From Euglena gracilis (Eukaryota > Euglenida > Euglenophyceae > Euglenales), in contig CP154957.1 in assembly GCA_039621445.1 (NCBI GenBank), positions 43,535,465 through 43,599,464 on the forward strand: 64,000 nt of DNA, given 5' to 3'. The number at the start of each line of letters is the position of its first letter. Positions within the stretch are counted from its first letter, which is position 1. Shown here piece by piece: positions 54,692-64,000 of this stretch. The notes under the pieces were generated by a model. The model was not told where the DNA came from. It did not search any database and worked only from the letters and a program-made list of their open reading frames with translations. Made by a program: the position numbers and the translations under genes.

Positions 54692-56090
54692 CAGGGGCAG
54701 GGAGATATTCCGGTCGGCCGAAAATTTTATTCCGGGGTTTTATTCCGGTTTTTTCCGGTCCGGGTTATTCCGTTTATTCCGGATTTTATTCTGGTTTATT
54801 CCGGTCAATTTCTGTCTGAATGGACTTGGACTTGGGATTTTTTCGAAGTACAATTGGGCCGAGGTGCTCACCTGGGCTTCAGGAATATGGATGCATTCCT
54901 TGGTTGGTTCAAGTGTTCAAGTGGTCACTTCGCACTTGGTGATGCAGGTCTGCACACCACAGCAGACCCCAGCCTTTTCAAGAAAAACAAGCCGATGAAA
55001 ATTGGTGCTCGGGTTTTTCTATTCAGGCGGGTCCCTGGCACCGTTGTCTTTTTATCTTCACAAAAATTTCTTCCCAATCTTGCAAAAAAGCTCTGTTCTC
55101 GAACACCGAGGCCTGAGGTTTAGGACAATCCGAATTAGTGTCTCCCTACCCCCAGGAAAGTAACGACTTGGAGCTCTACGGTGCGTGGGCACAGGGCTCC
55201 CCGGGCCCAGTGTGCATGACCCCAAAGCGCTGGGTAATGAAACGAGGGAACTCCATTGCACTGTTGCGCCATGGCGCAACAATTTTTTTCATTCCGAAAA
55301 ATAAAACACATTGCGCTTTGGCGCAATGTTTTATTTTTTTGTATTTCCTTATGATAGAATGCAAACTTAAGAGTTATATTGTGCCACGGCGCAATAGAAA
55401 TACAATTTTTAAAATTCTAAGTTAGCATGGCCGTTGCGCCGAAGCGTTCAAACCCGGGGTTTTGAAATGGAGCACAGGCTTAAAAAACACCAAAAAGGCC
55501 TGTTTCTTGGGTCCCAACAACCGCAAATGATGCACGTACCACAGTGGAGGGTCTCCGTGGAACCAGAGGGCCAAAAGGGTGGGTTTCACCACCGGGTTTC
55601 AAAAAGAATGCAGGGTTGGGCTTAAGCGCAATGCAAAAATCAAAACCATAAATGCGAGTTAGGCCGCCTAAGAGTGTTATTACCCCCTGATTGAAGGATG
55701 ATTCGCTTTGTCCAATGGGATCCCTGCCCCCAAAAAATCAGTGTTGATATTGTCCTAATTTGTGTCCCTTTGGAAAGAACTGAGGGACAAACATTCACGT
55801 AGTGCAGCCCCACAAGTATTCAACCAGCGGAGAAACAAGCAAAGTGAAGGTGTGCTCCTGATATCAAGTGCCGATTGTGCTACGCTTGCGCTCTTTTGTT
55901 GCCCTTGTGATTCTGAAACCTGAAAATATGTCAAACTTCACCTTCTTCATTGTCTTTGTGTCTTGCAGAATTTTAAAACCATTGGCTGGCACTTTTATTC
56001 CGGTTATTCCGATTTTTTCTGGTTTATTCCGGTTTTCGCTACTCCGGTTTATTCCGGTTTATTCCGAACCGGAATATCTCCCTGCCCCTG
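54692..56090. mobile_element. 1.4-kb inverted-repeat element with 7-bp target duplication
   Basis: Both ends begin CAGGGGCAGGGAGATATTCC (inverted; 23 bases identical). The flanks are CATGGAC at 54685-54691 and 56091-56097. Subterminal TTATTCCGG repeats occur at both ends (54715-54805 and 55995-56070). A smaller inverted pair near 55260-55330 (TTGCGCCATGGCGCAA, TTGCGCTTTGGCGCAA) lies inside. No transposase is visible. The CAGGG terminus suggests an hAT-like MITE. Confidence 0.85.
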
Positions 56091-56188
56091 CATGGACGCG
56101 TAGCTCTGCTTTTCTGACGACTCACTCTGCGTGCGTGTGCAGCCCCAGCGACACAGTGCACCGCGCCACAGCATTCGTTGCCACGCAC

Positions 56189-56332
56189 CTGCAGCAGCGC
56201 CGCGTTGGAGAGGAAGTAGAAGCGGGGGAATGCGTCCCTCTTGCGGTCGAGGTAGACGCTGACCCGACCCTGCAGGTCGTCCAGCGAACCGCTGGCGGAG
56301 CGGAAACTCTCCAGCACGCCCTCGTTGCACAC
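56189..56332 (-). CDS. DHC exon 12: linker
   Basis: Contains the near-invariant linker motif as YLDRKRDAFPRFYFLSNAAL (family: YLEKKR..FPRFFFLSNDELLEIL). It is bounded by GTGCAG and CAG|GTGCGT and keeps phase 0 at both ends. Confidence 0.95.
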
Positions 56333-56398
56333 CTGCACAGGCAGGGGGAGTGCACCCCTGGACAGGGGAGAAATGTATGAGAAGAAGCAAATAATACC

Positions 56399-56600
56399 TT
56401 GTCAAAATTAGATCGACACTGAGGAGGGGGAATATTCTTGGCGCACTTTCATCCAGAATACAAAAAAAATCTGAACTCTTTGGCTGGGGTTCCTGGATGC
56501 TCTGTTCTGACTTTGTGTGCGGCAGTTGTGAATTATTATTATTATATATACTGACTCACTATACTCACTTTACACACTTATTAATTCTTAAACAATAAGA
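56399..56600. repeat. Intronic direct repeat, copy 1
   Basis: Runs from AAATTAGATCGACACTGAGG to AATTCTTAAACAATAAGAAA, with CTCACTATACTCACTTTACA inside. Copy 2 is at 57085-57240; the two flank exon 11. Confidence 0.88.
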
Positions 56601-56805
56601 AACCTTATCCCCAGCTGGATATCAACTCTAACGGCGTCCCCCAAAAATTCACCTCCTCTTGGTCCGGGAGCTCTGCCTCAGGCGGGATTGAAACCTCGGG
56701 GCTGCCAATGGATACACCACTGTCCTTTCGTCCCTTTGGGGTTTCAAGGGAGGGAGTGGGGGCCGTGGTAGGGCCAAAACACGGACCCAAATGCGGACCG
56801 CACAC

Positions 56806-56942
56806 CTCCATCACGTCCTTCATGACCTCCACCTTCTTCAGGAATTCCCGCATCCATTTGTCTACGCCGACGAACTTCCGGTTCTCGTCCGGCAACTGCC
56901 GCCGCATCTCGTCCACGGCGAAGACGCAGTCGAACTGCCGGT
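56806..56942 (-). CDS. DHC exon 11: linker
   Basis: Reads FAVDEMRRQLPDENRKFVGV, then DKWMREFLKKV, the counterpart of the family segment IFSSEDI.RQMPEE.RRF..VD..WR..M. The acceptor is TCCTGAG and the donor GAG|GTGTGC. The exon is flanked on both sides by copies of the same ~150-bp intronic repeat (56399-56600 and 57085-57240). Confidence 0.9.
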
Positions 56943-57084
56943 CTCAGGACGGAGTGGCGGTGGGCATCGGTCAGGTGGTCCGGGAGCGTGCACAGAGTGT
57001 GCGCCATCCAAATGGAAGCCGAAGAATAATTACTGCTTGCGACGGTGGACCGGTGGCCTGGGGGGGAAAGAAATCAAAGACTTG

Positions 57085-57240
57085 CCAAAATTAGATCACA
57101 CTGAGGAGGGGACACACTCCTTCATTATGGAGCTGCTCTGCTCTGACTTTGTGTGCGACAGTTGTGAATTATTATTATTATTATATACTGACTCACTATA
57201 CTCACTTTACACACTTATTAATTCTTAAACAATAAGAAAC
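57085..57240. repeat. Intronic direct repeat, copy 2
   Basis: Shares AAATTAGATC, CTGACTTTGTGTGCG, CAGTTGTGAATTATTATTAT and the ACAATAAGAAACCT end with 56399-56600. It is about 45 bp shorter internally. Confidence 0.88.
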
Positions 57241-57890
57241 CTGGCTCCACATTCTTATCGGGTGGAAACCACTATATAAACATCACGGCCATCAACCAAA
57301 AAACCCAAAAAGACAATCCCACGGGGGGGGGGGGCGCTTCCAGCCTACGGGCCCAGCTCCTCCCATTGAACGATTTGATCCTCCAGCCGCAGGATAACAA
57401 TACAATACAATATCCAGGCAATATTGTGCAAAGATGTCGAAAAAGGCTGTGGGTATAAATCAAAACTTGCGAAGTTGCCCATTTCAAATGAGGGCATCAT
57501 TTTTTTAAGATGGGGGTCCAACCCACCCACTCCGTGGCCCCCGGGGGGCACTTACTTTTCCCTGAAATGGCCCCAAAATTGCGAAAAATGCTAAAAATAG
57601 CACCTTTCTCAAAATTTTCTGCACCTTCGGCGCTAAAAAGTTTTTCCCACCCTCCGGGACCTCAAATTTCAGGTCTCGAAGGCGACTTTTTTTTGCATTT
57701 TGGTCTTTTTAGTTCGCTTTAACCTCGGGATTACATTAATTACAATTATTTTGGAGGGGTCATCCCTCTTCCCACCAGGGCCACAAAGCGATAACTCGAT
57801 CTTAATGCACGCACGCGCACACACACAAACACACACATTTGGCATCACGGCAGGGTAAACTCTGCATCACCCCCCCCCCCACGCCACCAC
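57241..57890 (-). other. Intron, hairpin relic
   Basis: Between exons 10 and 11. It has CACCTTCGGCGCTAAAAAG near 57620, a relic of the GGCGC hairpin family, and G/C-runs at 57323 and 57871. Confidence 0.5.
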
Positions 57891-58032
57891 TCAGCCCCGC
57901 CCGCCAGCGTTCCTCTGCCCCGCCCCACTCCTCCAGCACGGCCGCCGCAGTCTGCAGGCGGCGGTCCCACTCCTCCAGCGCCGGGCGGATGGCGGCGGCG
58001 TACTGCGACCGGAGGCAGTCGTGGACCGTGGC
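57891..58032 (-). CDS. DHC exon 10: linker
   Basis: Contains AAAIRPALEEWDRRLQTAAA then VLEEWGGAEERW, matching the linker motif ...PFEEEIKEWE.KL...QEILDEWLKVQ..W. The acceptor is CCCCCGCAG after a long C-run. The donor is near GTGGTGGC. Confidence 0.85.
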
Positions 58033-58424
58033 CTGCGGGGGGGGGGGGTCCGTTGGTTGGTCGGGCCGCGGCCGGCCGCGCACCCCAACCAACTTTCCCG
58101 ACGTTTTGTGACGGCGAACTTTCGAGTTGCTTTGGGCGGCGGCCGCCCCAGGACAACGGAGTGGGCGCCCCAAACCCAACTGCCACCCAACTGGGGCTGC
58201 TACACATGGAGACACCCTCCCTCTGCACTTTGGCACACCCCATCGGTTCCCCCCCTCTTTGGGTTCGCTGAGTACCCTAGGAAACGAAGGTGTAATCCCG
58301 CTAGGGCCTCTCTCGCAGGAGGCCTGCCCGCCTGCTCACTCCACATCTCGTTGTCAGCCCATCCGCTTGTGAAATGGTGCAGAAATCCGCACATCTCCCC
58401 CAGGAGGGATATGGCGGGATGATG

Positions 58425-58877
58425 CTTCATCGGAGGATGCTCGCGATCATCCTCCAACGTTGTACGAGGTCGTTCGAGGATGCTCGTGAGAAGCCTCCTT
58501 CACGGTCGCTTGCCCCTTTGTTAAACATGCCCCGCGTGCAACTGCTTGCAGGGGAAAAAATGATAAATGCTATAAGTTATCAGTGTGTGCAACTCCCTTT
58601 GTTGGGCAAGCAAGCCCCTTTTTTGCACACAACTATTGGCAGAGCCCCAGAATAATAAAATCCTTGTGTTAGGGTTAGGGTTAGGGTTAGGGTTAGGGTT
58701 AGGGTTAGGGTAGGGTTAGTCTATCTATGTCTATCTATGAGTGTAGAGGATGCTTTCGAGCTTCCTCGAGCGTCGTCAAAGGTCATCTGAGGATGCTTTT
58801 TAAACCCTCAGGGGGGCCCTTAAAATAATGCGAGGACGCTCGAGCTCGAACGCTCGAGCATCTTCCTACGGTTACCC
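58425..58877. repeat. Third satellite cassette, containing a telomeric repeat block
   Basis: Opens with GGAGGATGCTCGCGATCATC and GTTCGAGGATGCTCG, then a relic of the 112-bp unit (AGCCCCAGAATAATAAAATC). The telomeric block follows, then GAGGATGCTTTCGAGC, a TTTTTAAACCCTCAGGGGGG hairpin, and CTCGAGCTCGAACGCTCGAG with CATCTTCCTACGGTTACCCC. This is the same end as 16655-16755. Confidence 0.8.
58669..58719 (+). repeat. Interstitial TTAGGG telomeric repeat
   Basis: About eight TTAGGG units, the last with one base missing (GGGTAGGGTTAG). It begins exactly at the GTGTT of a satellite relic (CCTTGTGTTAGGG). Then follows CTATCTATGTCTATCTATGA. Confidence 0.97.
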
Positions 58878-59194
58878 CACAAACCCCTCTCTTTCCAATG
58901 AGGAGAGCCAATTCCAGGCTTGGGGTGATGACAAAAGATGGAAGGGCATTGCTTTGGGTCCGTCCACTGCGATGGACGGTATGGTCAATTTTGGGGTATG
59001 TTTGAAATGAAGGAAAATTCTTGGTGCCTTTTTTGTTTGTGTCACAAAAATGATTGTATGGACAGTCTGGACAAAACGACAGGAAATCACGGGGGGGCAT
59101 GGGGAATGTCCGGGAAAAATGATGGAAAAATTTCCAATTTGTGGTAGTAATTTTTTTCAATTGTGATGAAAAAAATGCAAAAAGGCAACTCAAA

Positions 59195-59283
59195 TTGCAA
59201 ATATATATATATATATCTATATATAGATATATAGATACAGATATAGATATATATATATGTATATATACAGATGTGTACACATA

Positions 59284-59350
<67 letters not shown>

Positions 59351-59388
59351 ATATATATATATATATATATATACTATATATATATATA

Positions 59389-59431
<43 letters not shown>

Positions 59432-59445
59432 ATCTGGGTACCGCC
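59195..59445. repeat. AT microsatellite
   Basis: (AT)n with GATATAG and GTACACAT interruptions, about 250 bp. Ile/Tyr frames across it are artefacts. Confidence 0.95.
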
Positions 59446-59669
59446 TCCCAGCAACCCAAACAGAAGAAGGTAATAGACTGTGTTCATACATCGTTTTACA
59501 CCATACAATAAAAAGAAAGCCAATTCTATTGCACAAAAAAAATAAAAGCATTGTTTTGTCAGACACCTCTGCACAATGTATTTTCAAACACTCATCCAAC
59601 CCCTACCAGATACTTAACTGAGACACATAATAAACCAAGAGAAAAAATAACACAAAGGAAATAACACAC

Positions 59670-59738
59670 TTGATGGTCCCGGATTAGATCAAGCAGCTCC
59701 ACAACGTTCTCCAAAGTCACAATATCGGGCTCCAATTT
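59670..59738 (-). CDS. DHC exon 9: linker micro-exon
   Basis: Encodes KLEPDIVTLENVVELLDLIRDHQ split across the exon, equivalent to VVPYKDTGTYILKSVDDI..LLDDH. It is too short to stand out as an open reading frame. It was found because this segment was missing between its neighbours. It is flanked by CTCAAG and GTGTGT. Confidence 0.75.
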
Positions 59739-60084
59739 CTTGAGTCAACAGCAGGCGTGTATTTGCCAACCAAGGATAGCACTTTGACCGATCCAAACCC
59801 CCTGAACGGACAAGGTCAGCTTCGGGCGTGCAACAGAGCGACGGAGGTGTTTGCCTACAATTGGTGGGTTGGGTTGTTTCTAGGACGTGGTGGAAAAAAA
59901 GCTGGCTGGCTCGGATGTCGAGGACAGGCAAACAAACTGCGTGTTCACACATGCCTGTGAGGATCGTTGTCTTGTCCCAGACTGTCCACAACAGGCACTT
60001 GCTTCCATTCCAGAGAGGGCAGGTTCAGGCTTCCACCGGGTTACCGTAAGCGTTTGCCAAAAATAAACTGTCCGCCAACCAGAC

Positions 60085-60243
60085 CAACGAAGCTGGTGCG
60101 TGGGCTGGATCTGGGCCACGGTGGCCTGCAGGTTCTGCTCCCCGGTGGCGATCATTGACTGCTCCTCCACCAGCGCCTCGTGCTCAAAGATCTTCCACAT
60201 CCGTAGCCCGTCCAGCGTGTACGACGTATCACCGGCCCGGACC
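60085..60243 (-). CDS. DHC exon 8: linker
   Basis: Reads YTLDGLRMWKIFEHEALVEE then QSMIATGEQNLQATV, matching the linker segment FTL..LL.L.L..H...IEEIS..A..E..LE.AL. The acceptor ACAGGCAG is clear. The donor may be at 60084 (TTG|GTCTGG) or earlier at GTGGCC; the next exon prefers phase 0, which favours the earlier site. Confidence 0.75.
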
Positions 60244-60375
60244 CTGCCTGTAGGCTCTCCAAAAGGTAACCCAAACCTCCATAAAAACACGTGAAAATAC
60301 ATTATCTGTGTGCTGATGTTATATCACCAAACCTGAACGTTTGGGATGGTTGGAAACCATTTGTTTGCATCTGTT

Positions 60376-60377
<2 letters not shown>

Positions 60378-60422
<45 letters not shown>

Positions 60423-60433
60423 ACATGCACACA

Positions 60434-60525
<92 letters not shown>

Positions 60526-60545
60526 CCCACCCACACACACAACGA
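60378..60545. repeat. CA then ACGC microsatellite
   Basis: (CA)n at 60378-60430 followed by (ACGC)n to about 60525, in the intron between exons 7 and 8. Confidence 0.95.
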
Positions 60546-60610
60546 TACAATGGACCCACACTTGCCCCTTCGGCGGAACTGATCCAACACGCAGACCCCG
60601 ACACAGGAAC

Positions 60611-60730
60611 ATATGGCTTCTGCATGGCGTGGAAGATGCGAGCCCAATGCTCCCGCCGCAGTGCCTTGTTGCCGAGGTGCAGGATGAGGGGCAGCGCCTG
60701 GCGCTCTTCTCGCACGAGCTCCAGCAGATA
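60611..60730 (-). CDS. DHC exon 7: linker hallmark motif
   Basis: Contains LPLILHLGNKALRREHWARI, a direct match to the DHC_N2 hallmark (LP.I..LRNPAL..RHW..I). The donor is CCATAT|GTTCCT. The acceptor is uncertain; the only nearby AG is CGGAG before TATCTG. Confidence 0.88.
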
Positions 60731-60854
60731 CTCCGTCGCATTCAAGCCCCCATGGTGATCAGAATCCCAGACCCAGACCCAGTCACGCCCTACCCCAATC
60801 ACACCCCAGTCACACCCCAGTCACACCCCAGTCATTTCATAGGTGCGTGGCCAC

Positions 60855-60908
60855 ATCGTCCGGGATGGCCCGGTGCAGCTGCACTGCCTTGCGGTGGAAC
60901 TCTAGCAT
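60855..60908 (-). CDS. DHC exon 6: linker micro-exon
   Basis: Encodes MLEFHRKAVQLHRAIPDD, placed where the family has the helix before the LPLL..L.NPAL.ERHW motif. It is flanked by CCACCAG and GTGGCC. It is short, so support is mainly position and order. Confidence 0.6.
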
Positions 60909-61100
60909 CTGGTGGCGGGGAGGGGCAAGGCAGGGAAGCTGCCAGCGTCGCACACGTGGCACTTTGTGGCGCGTGTCGGCATTGGGGTGGTAGCCCATTG
61001 GCCAATGCAGCGCAAATGACCCGAGACAGCTTGAGGACAGCTTGAGGGGCACTACCCCAGAGTCCAGGGGCCCAAGTGACCCCCAGCGGCGGGGGCAGAC

Positions 61101-61200
61101 CTCCTCCTTCACCTGCTGCACGTCCAGCTGGTCCAGCGGTGTGGAGCCCCAGTGCTGCGTCCGCTCGTGCCACCGCGCCGGCTGCAGGCCTTTGGCAGTC
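61101..61200 (-). CDS. DHC exon 5: linker
   Basis: Short exon with STPLDQLDVQQVKEE, aligning with the linker LDVEALEEEV helix. The acceptor is GGGGCAG after a C-run. The donor is taken as GAG|GTCTGC; an alternative CAG|GTGAAG lies 9 bases earlier in the transcript. Confidence 0.7.
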
Positions 61201-61429
61201 CTGCCCCCCCCCCCCCTGCGACCAGGCTGACCCGGCAGAGGGCGATGAACCCATGCGGAATGAGGGCCCCAAGAGGCAAATATTGACATAATTGGTCAAA
61301 TCCCACATGGGGGGGGGGGCTGTCTTTAGAATTATTGCACTGAAAAATGGGTCTCAAACTAAAAAAAAAAGAATAGAAACAAAATCGTACCTGTTCTTTT
61401 GACCCACGTACGTGCATCCATATACATAC

Positions 61430-61492
61430 GCATGTACGTACGTACGTACGTACCTACATACATACATACATGCATACATACATACATACATT
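61430..61492. repeat. GTAC / CATA tetranucleotide tract
   Basis: (GTAC)n near 61436-61452 grading into (CATA)n to 61490. Confidence 0.85.
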
Positions 61493-61510
61493 TTCCAACC
61501 TCAGGGGGAC

Positions 61511-61671
61511 CATCCAAGGGAGGCTTGGTATGGGGCAAACTTCAGCGCAGCCCTGGGAAGGGTGGACCACAGGTCGTGGCGCTTCTGCCACAGCGACTCC
61601 ACCGCCGCGAGGTTGGCCCACTCCGCGGTGGGCATGTTGAACAGCCGCTGGAAGTCCACGAACAAATCCAC
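61511..61671 (-). CDS. DHC exon 4: linker
   Basis: Reads VDLFVDFQRLFNMPTAEWAN then LWQKRHDLWSTLP, equivalent to the linker segment with LFGLP..EYPEL and LWDLY.EW. The acceptor follows a C-run (CCCCCTCCAG). The donor is ATG|GTCCCC. Confidence 0.85.
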
Positions 61672-61783
61672 CTGGAGGGGGGGGGGAGCATCCAGGCATG
61701 GATGAGCGTGCATGCGGAAAGCCATTTCTGTGACAACGGCTGTTGAGCTGGTGACGGAGGCCTGTGGGTGGGGGGGACCAGAC

Positions 61784-61950
61784 CTTTTGCCGGATGGCGG
61801 CGATGTTCTCCTGCAGCTCCGCCAGCTGCTCCAGCACCTCGTGGCAGTCGATGGCCGAATTGGTGAAGTCGCGACCGTCCAGCACCGCCAGCATGGACAG
61901 CAGCTCCTCGTTCAGCTGCTCCACCGTGCCCTCCAGCTGCGTCGCCATCC
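61784..61950 (-). CDS. DHC exon 3: linker
   Basis: Contains MATQLEGTVEQLNEELLSML and ELQENIAAIRQK, typical of the DHC_N2 stretch with alternating acidic helices. The acceptor is GGCAG before GGATGG and the donor is AAG|GTCTGG, both clear. Confidence 0.8.
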
Positions 61951-62295
61951 CTGCCACGTTGGCCGTGCGGAGGCACCCAACTGCCCCACCGGTCCTTCCC
62001 CCCCTGTCACCCAGCAACCATAAATTAGGAATTAAGAACGAGGACTTAGGATTAAAAAATACGAAAGAAATAAAAGGAAAAATGAACTAAGATTAACACG
62101 CGGAAAAAATACATTTTTCCCAACCGTTGTCTCTTGGATAACAAAAGATTGCTACAATGGAGTGCCCTTCACACAAGGCTCCAACGGTGCAGCCCCTCAC
62201 CAGAGTTCTCCTGTGACCAGAGATTGGCCAATGGACAAAGGGAGATAGGCCGGGGCCAATGAAGATCTGTTAAAAAAAGAAAACCCATCCACCAC

Positions 62296-62520
62296 CTCCA
62301 CTGGGGGCAATGCTGTATGCCGGGCATTGTGCCGGCCCAGCCAGCAGGTGCGTGGCAGGAACTCCTCGGCGGCGCGCACGGCGTCGCGGAAGGTGTCGCG
62401 GAGGCACTTCTGGGTGACCGCCGTGCCGCCCAGCAGCATGTCCTTCTGGACGATGTCCGGCCCGGGGACCTCCACGCTGTGCTCCTCCGCGATGAGGTAC
62501 AGCTGCTCGATTTCCTCTCC
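62296..62520 (-). CDS. DHC exon 2: linker N-terminal helices
   Basis: Begins GEEIEQLYLIAEEHSVEVPG, which matches the linker motif of the type EEVKQLYELLEEYEIEVP. The acceptor is GCGCAG before 62520. The donor is taken as GTGGTG after GAG at 62296, but this low end is less certain because the last residues (HTALPPVE) are not family-like. Confidence 0.75.
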
Positions 62521-62529
62521 CTGCGCCAC

Positions 62530-62644
62530 GCACACACATTGCCACCCACCCACCCACCCACCCACAAAACACACACTCTCTCACACACAAATGTGCGCAC
62601 ACACAACACACACACACACACATGCGTACACTCGCACAAACACA

Positions 62645-62672
<28 letters not shown>
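62530..62672. repeat. CACC and CA microsatellites
   Basis: (CCCA)n at 62543-62563, then interrupted (CA)n to 62672. On the coding strand it lies upstream of the exon 2 acceptor as GT-rich sequence. Confidence 0.88.
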
Positions 62673-62675
<3 letters not shown>

Positions 62676-63215
62676 TGGCCGAGCGGAATGGTAACCCCCA
62701 GGATCACCCTTCCGGTTTTGAATGTTCTTCTAACCTCCCATTTAAATGCATGGGGTGCGCAACATCATTGGACCGTACTTTCGGACCCTTGGGGTTGTGG
62801 CATTATTTGGACACACTGAAAATGATTCAGTGTGCAAAATGGATTTTTCGGGTGATGCCAACTTTTTTTGGACTTCACGTTTGGGCCTTTGGGGTGTGAC
62901 ACTCATTTGGGCACCGCGCACTTAAATGGGGGGGGTTTACCTTGGGTGGTCTTGGAGGCTTCGATTAAGCCTTGCGGATTCTCCAGGGCGATGGAAAGAA
63001 CAAAGAATTCAAAAACGGATGCAATCCAAAACGTCGCTGAAACTGAGGTAGCCCCATCCGATATCCAATGGGGACCCAGACAGAGCCAGGGCAAGGGCAG
63101 GGGTTGAAGCGAACCTCACTGCACCCCCCTCTCCAATCCGGAACGGACACCTTTCCACTCCCTCCCCCCCCCCCAGTGCCCTGCTGCTGACCGCCCGGCG
63201 CATCGTGGGGCACAC

Positions 63216-63349
63216 CTCCGTCTGCAGCAGCGGCTGGGCCTGCGCCACCTCGTTCAGTGCCTGGACGAACGCCGCGAACGTCCGCAGCACGGCGGGCCGC
63301 TCCGCCAGGGCCTTGATGCGCGTGGTGTACTCGTGGTGGAGGCGCTGGC
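63216..63349 (-). CDS. DHC exon 1: start of linker region
   Basis: Reads HHEYTTRIKALAERPAVLRT then FAAFVQALNEVA, a helical stretch like the segment just before the DHC_N2 linker. The donor is GAG|GTGTGC at 63215. The acceptor is uncertain (CAG near 63350 or 63363). Exons further upstream are off the window. Confidence 0.6.
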
Positions 63350-64000
63350 CCCCACACCATTGCTGACCCGCGGCCTCTTTTGACTTTCCGAAAACCAGCC
63401 AGTCACTCTTTCAAAACAATTACCCACTCCCAACCCCCGGGGGGGGGCCTGCGTGCACTGTGGCTGTTTGTTGGTGCCTTTTGTCCCTTCTGGCCCGGCG
63501 CTCCCTTTTTGCCCCCCACCCCCCCGGGCAGAACGGGAAGGCCTGGTGGGGGGGTGGTCGACCCCCTCACCCACTGACCCACAGACCCACCACAGCATTT
63601 TCACCGATTTCGGGAAAACGGCGATTTTGGCCAGAAAAATTTTTGAATTTTTTTTGAGAAATGAACCCAAAACACATGATTTTGATTTTTTGATGGAAAA
63701 CCACATTCTTTTCACAAAAAATCTCAAAAAAATCAGGGGTTAAAAATTGGTAGTTTTTAGGACAAGGGTGAAAAAAAAAAACGAAAGTCAAAAAAAGTGG
63801 ACCAAATTTTAGGACAATCAAATTTTACTGGCATTTTTTCTCTGTGAAATGTTTTGAACTTTCAATTCACTTTTTTTTGCTTCAAAAACCTCTCAAAATC
63901 AAAATTTTGCGAAAATGTTGAATTTTTGGAAGGTGTGAAAAAAATGGGGTTTTGGGTGGTTTTGGGGGGGGACCCCTATATGGGTCCCAAAATGGGTCAA
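63350..64000 (-). other. Right-edge intron
   Basis: Contains CCAGCCAGTCACTC (63398), shared with the element at 34749-35109, a C/G-run block at 63435-63560, and AT-rich homopolymer sequence to the window end. No exon recognised. Confidence 0.5.

Overview
This looks like nuclear DNA of a flagellated eukaryote. The reasons are about 59 short GC-rich exons with GT-AG introns, huge microsatellite-laden introns, a block of TTAGGG telomere-type repeats, and a single gene for a dynein heavy chain motor. I cannot place the species. GC-rich coding sequence, poly-C tracts before splice acceptors and TTAGGG would fit a GC-rich alga or other protist; any finer guess would be speculation.

One gene fills the window on the minus strand. 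Reading from high to low coordinates, its exons encode the dynein linker (about 63.35 to 52.16 kb), AAA1 (51.66 to 48.72 kb), AAA2 (48.28 to 43.97 kb), AAA3 (43.37 to 38.48 kb), AAA4 (37.85 to 35.67 kb), the stalk with its microtubule-binding tip (34.63 to 29.79 kb), AAA5 (29.71 to 25.90 kb) and most of AAA6 (22.74 kb to the left edge). The N-terminal tail lies beyond the right edge and the C-terminal domain beyond the left edge. About 9.2 kb (roughly 3,060 codons) is coding. Splice phases agree across most junctions, so the gene is probably expressed. Its AAA1 site, normally the main dynein ATPase, has lost the Walker A Ser/Thr and the Walker B Asp-Glu, and AAA2 has lost its Walker A lysine. 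AAA3 and AAA4 and the microtubule-binding tip look conserved.

The introns are full of mobile and satellite DNA. The most striking item is a 16.2-kb element (2048-18284). It has matching terminal inverted repeats and a perfect 8-bp target duplication (GGGCTGTG), and it carries nested satellites: a ~163-bp repeat, a 19-bp repeat, a ~43-bp palindromic repeat and a ~12-kb array of a 112-bp minisatellite. A 496-bp relative with the same termini (52352-52847) sits inside what appears to have been one continuous dynein exon and seems to supply both splice sites, as an introner would. Four other short inverted-repeat elements have 7- or 8-bp target duplications. A telomeric repeat block at 58.67 kb is fused to a relic of the 112-bp satellite.

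I see no credible plus-strand gene, no rRNA, no tRNA and no CRISPR array. Exon ends were read by eye from homology, GT/AG and phase; expect some to be off by a few bases or to use a neighbouring site.
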